64,000 nucleotides of DNA from Spirosoma endbachense. GTDB taxonomy: Bacteria; Bacteroidota; Bacteroidia; Cytophagales; Spirosomataceae. The translations under genes were made by a program, and so were the position numbers. Location of the stretch: positions 5,876,654-5,940,653 of the forward strand of contig NZ_CP045997.1 in NCBI RefSeq assembly GCF_010233585.1. Reading direction: 5' to 3'. The notes beneath the pieces are model-generated. The model was not told the DNA's origin. It saw only the letters and a list, made by a program, of their open reading frames with translations, and did not search any database. Shown piece after piece: positions 63,216 through 64,000 of this stretch (position 1 is its first letter; every line of letters begins with the position of its first letter).

Positions 63216-64000
63216 TCATGGTTTTGGGTATGGGTATTTTTGAGCGGTATCGTCGATAACCAACACCCAATCGGTAGCCGTGCCTGATGCATTACGCTGG
63301 ACTGGCGGTGTGAATGTAATCGCTCCTTTGAGACGGCCTTCCCGGTCCTTAAAAACCTTGCCGGTTCGAGGGTCAAACCACCACGCTCTCTTTTCGTTAC
63401 CCGACAAATTCGTTACGTCTATTGTTACGGGTTTGCTCTCCGGCAGATACACCATGACGTATGAACCTGCCGAATCGCGCGAGGCCATAACCAGATCCTG
63501 ATAGTCTGTCCCCCTGGCAGATTGAATCAGCCTCTGATCGACCATTCTGGTAAAATAAGGTCGCGAAAGCATCAATTGTTTCAGATACTGAATTTGTCCG
63601 GCGGCTTCGGCGTGGAGAGCGCGTTTCCAGCCAATAAGGGTATCGCCAACACTCAGCGGCTGATAGCGTGTTGTATCCAGAAACTGCCAGACCTGATGAT
63701 GACCATAGGTGAAGCCGCACATGCCGGCAAAAACGCTGCGGTATAGTCGAGAACGAATATCATACGCATTGAAATACCCTCGTTTGCGTGTCCACTTTCC
63801 GTCCCAGGGATTAATGGGATGATCTTCATAACACGGTTCCATGTCGAGGGTTGGTTTAGGTGGAATCAGAGCTAAATCCCGCGCAACCCAGTTCCATGTA
63901 TCTACATCGCGTGAGCCATGACTGGATTGAAACGAGTTAAAATCCAGCCAGTTTTCACGATGAAAGTATTCCGAAGAAGACTTCCCTCCTTTCGGGTGAT
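63216..64000 (-). CDS. Apiosidase-like DUF4038 protein, C-terminal part (partial)
   Basis: Open from the right edge to the stop at 63216; 261 residues are seen. The leading part HPKGGKSSSEYFHRENWLDF and the segment TLDMEPCYEDHPI belong to the DUF4038 (apiosidase-like, GH140) barrel; SVFAGMCGFTYGHHQVWQF follows. The last 90 residues (YVMVYLPESKPVTIDVTNLS, WWFDPRTGKVF) are the C-terminal putative collagen-binding-type beta domain that accompanies it. GH140 enzymes release D-apiose from rhamnogalacturonan II; many DUF4038 proteins are uncharacterised. The N-terminus and signal peptide are outside the window. Confidence 0.82.
   Translation of the reverse strand, partial: HPKGGKSSSEYFHRENWLDFNSFQSSHGSRDVDTWNWVARDLALIPPKPTLDMEPCYEDHPINPWDGKWTRKRGYFNAYDIRSRLYRSVFAGMCGFTYGHHQVWQFLDTTRYQPLSVGDTLIGWKRALHAEAAGQIQYLKQLMLSRPYFTRMVDQRLIQSARGTDYQDLVMASRDSAGSYVMVYLPESKPVTIDVTNLSGNEKRAWWFDPRTGKVFKDREGRLKGAITFTPPVQRNASGTATDWVLVIDDTAQKYPYPKP

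Noticed and set aside
1..64000. CRISPR arrays, tRNA or rRNA genes, prophage
   Set aside because: I saw no regular spaced repeats, no tRNA cloverleaf and no phage structural genes on reading both strands; a dedicated scan could still find a missed tRNA.

Overview
The window looks like chromosomal DNA of a Bacteroidota bacterium of the Cytophagales, probably Spirosoma or a close relative. The signs are a SusC/SusD pair with an ECF sigma factor and FecR, two PadR/FtsX-type permease pairs, TAnnTTTG-like promoter boxes, no obvious Shine-Dalgarno sites, and dispersed intergenic repeats. The genus is an inference from gene content. I see no rRNA, tRNA, CRISPR array or complete insertion sequence.

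Left part (1-23.5 kb), an accessory mosaic: a partial DUF1624 acyltransferase-like protein, a DoxX-like membrane protein, a LytS/LytTR two-component pair, and two copies of an AraC regulator plus FAD monooxygenase module (the first enzyme resembles TetX). There are also a secreted amidohydrolase, two PadR/permease operons sharing a palindromic operator, a NamZ-like muramidase, a class A beta-lactamase, a DUF900 lipoprotein and a VOC protein. Decayed genes lie between them: an IS3 transposase riddled with mini-hairpins, a UvrA-like fragment and a frameshifted RES toxin.

Middle part (23.5-48.6 kb), a polysaccharide utilization locus on the minus strand. In transcription order: ECF sigma, FecR, SusC with an STN domain, SusD, tandem DUF1080, a toroid protein with a Tat-like leader, a GH92-like enzyme, GH27, a PVC-type haem c protein, a second GH27, an unrecognised 518-residue secreted protein, GH78 and a sulfatase. 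The set suggests a branched, possibly sulfated glycan with alpha-galactose, rhamnose and perhaps mannose. Three intergenic gaps carry strong hairpins.

Right part (49.8-64 kb): a stand-alone molybdopterin hydroxylase large subunit, then a sugar or polyol catabolic cluster on the minus strand (MFS polyol-type permease, hydroxyacid dehydrogenase, two translationally coupled FGGY kinases, histidine phosphatase, GDPD enzyme). A DeoR regulator diverges from it. The window ends with an RbsA-like ABC ATPase, a Gfo/Idh/MocA oxidoreductase and a partial apiosidase-like (DUF4038) protein that runs off the right edge.
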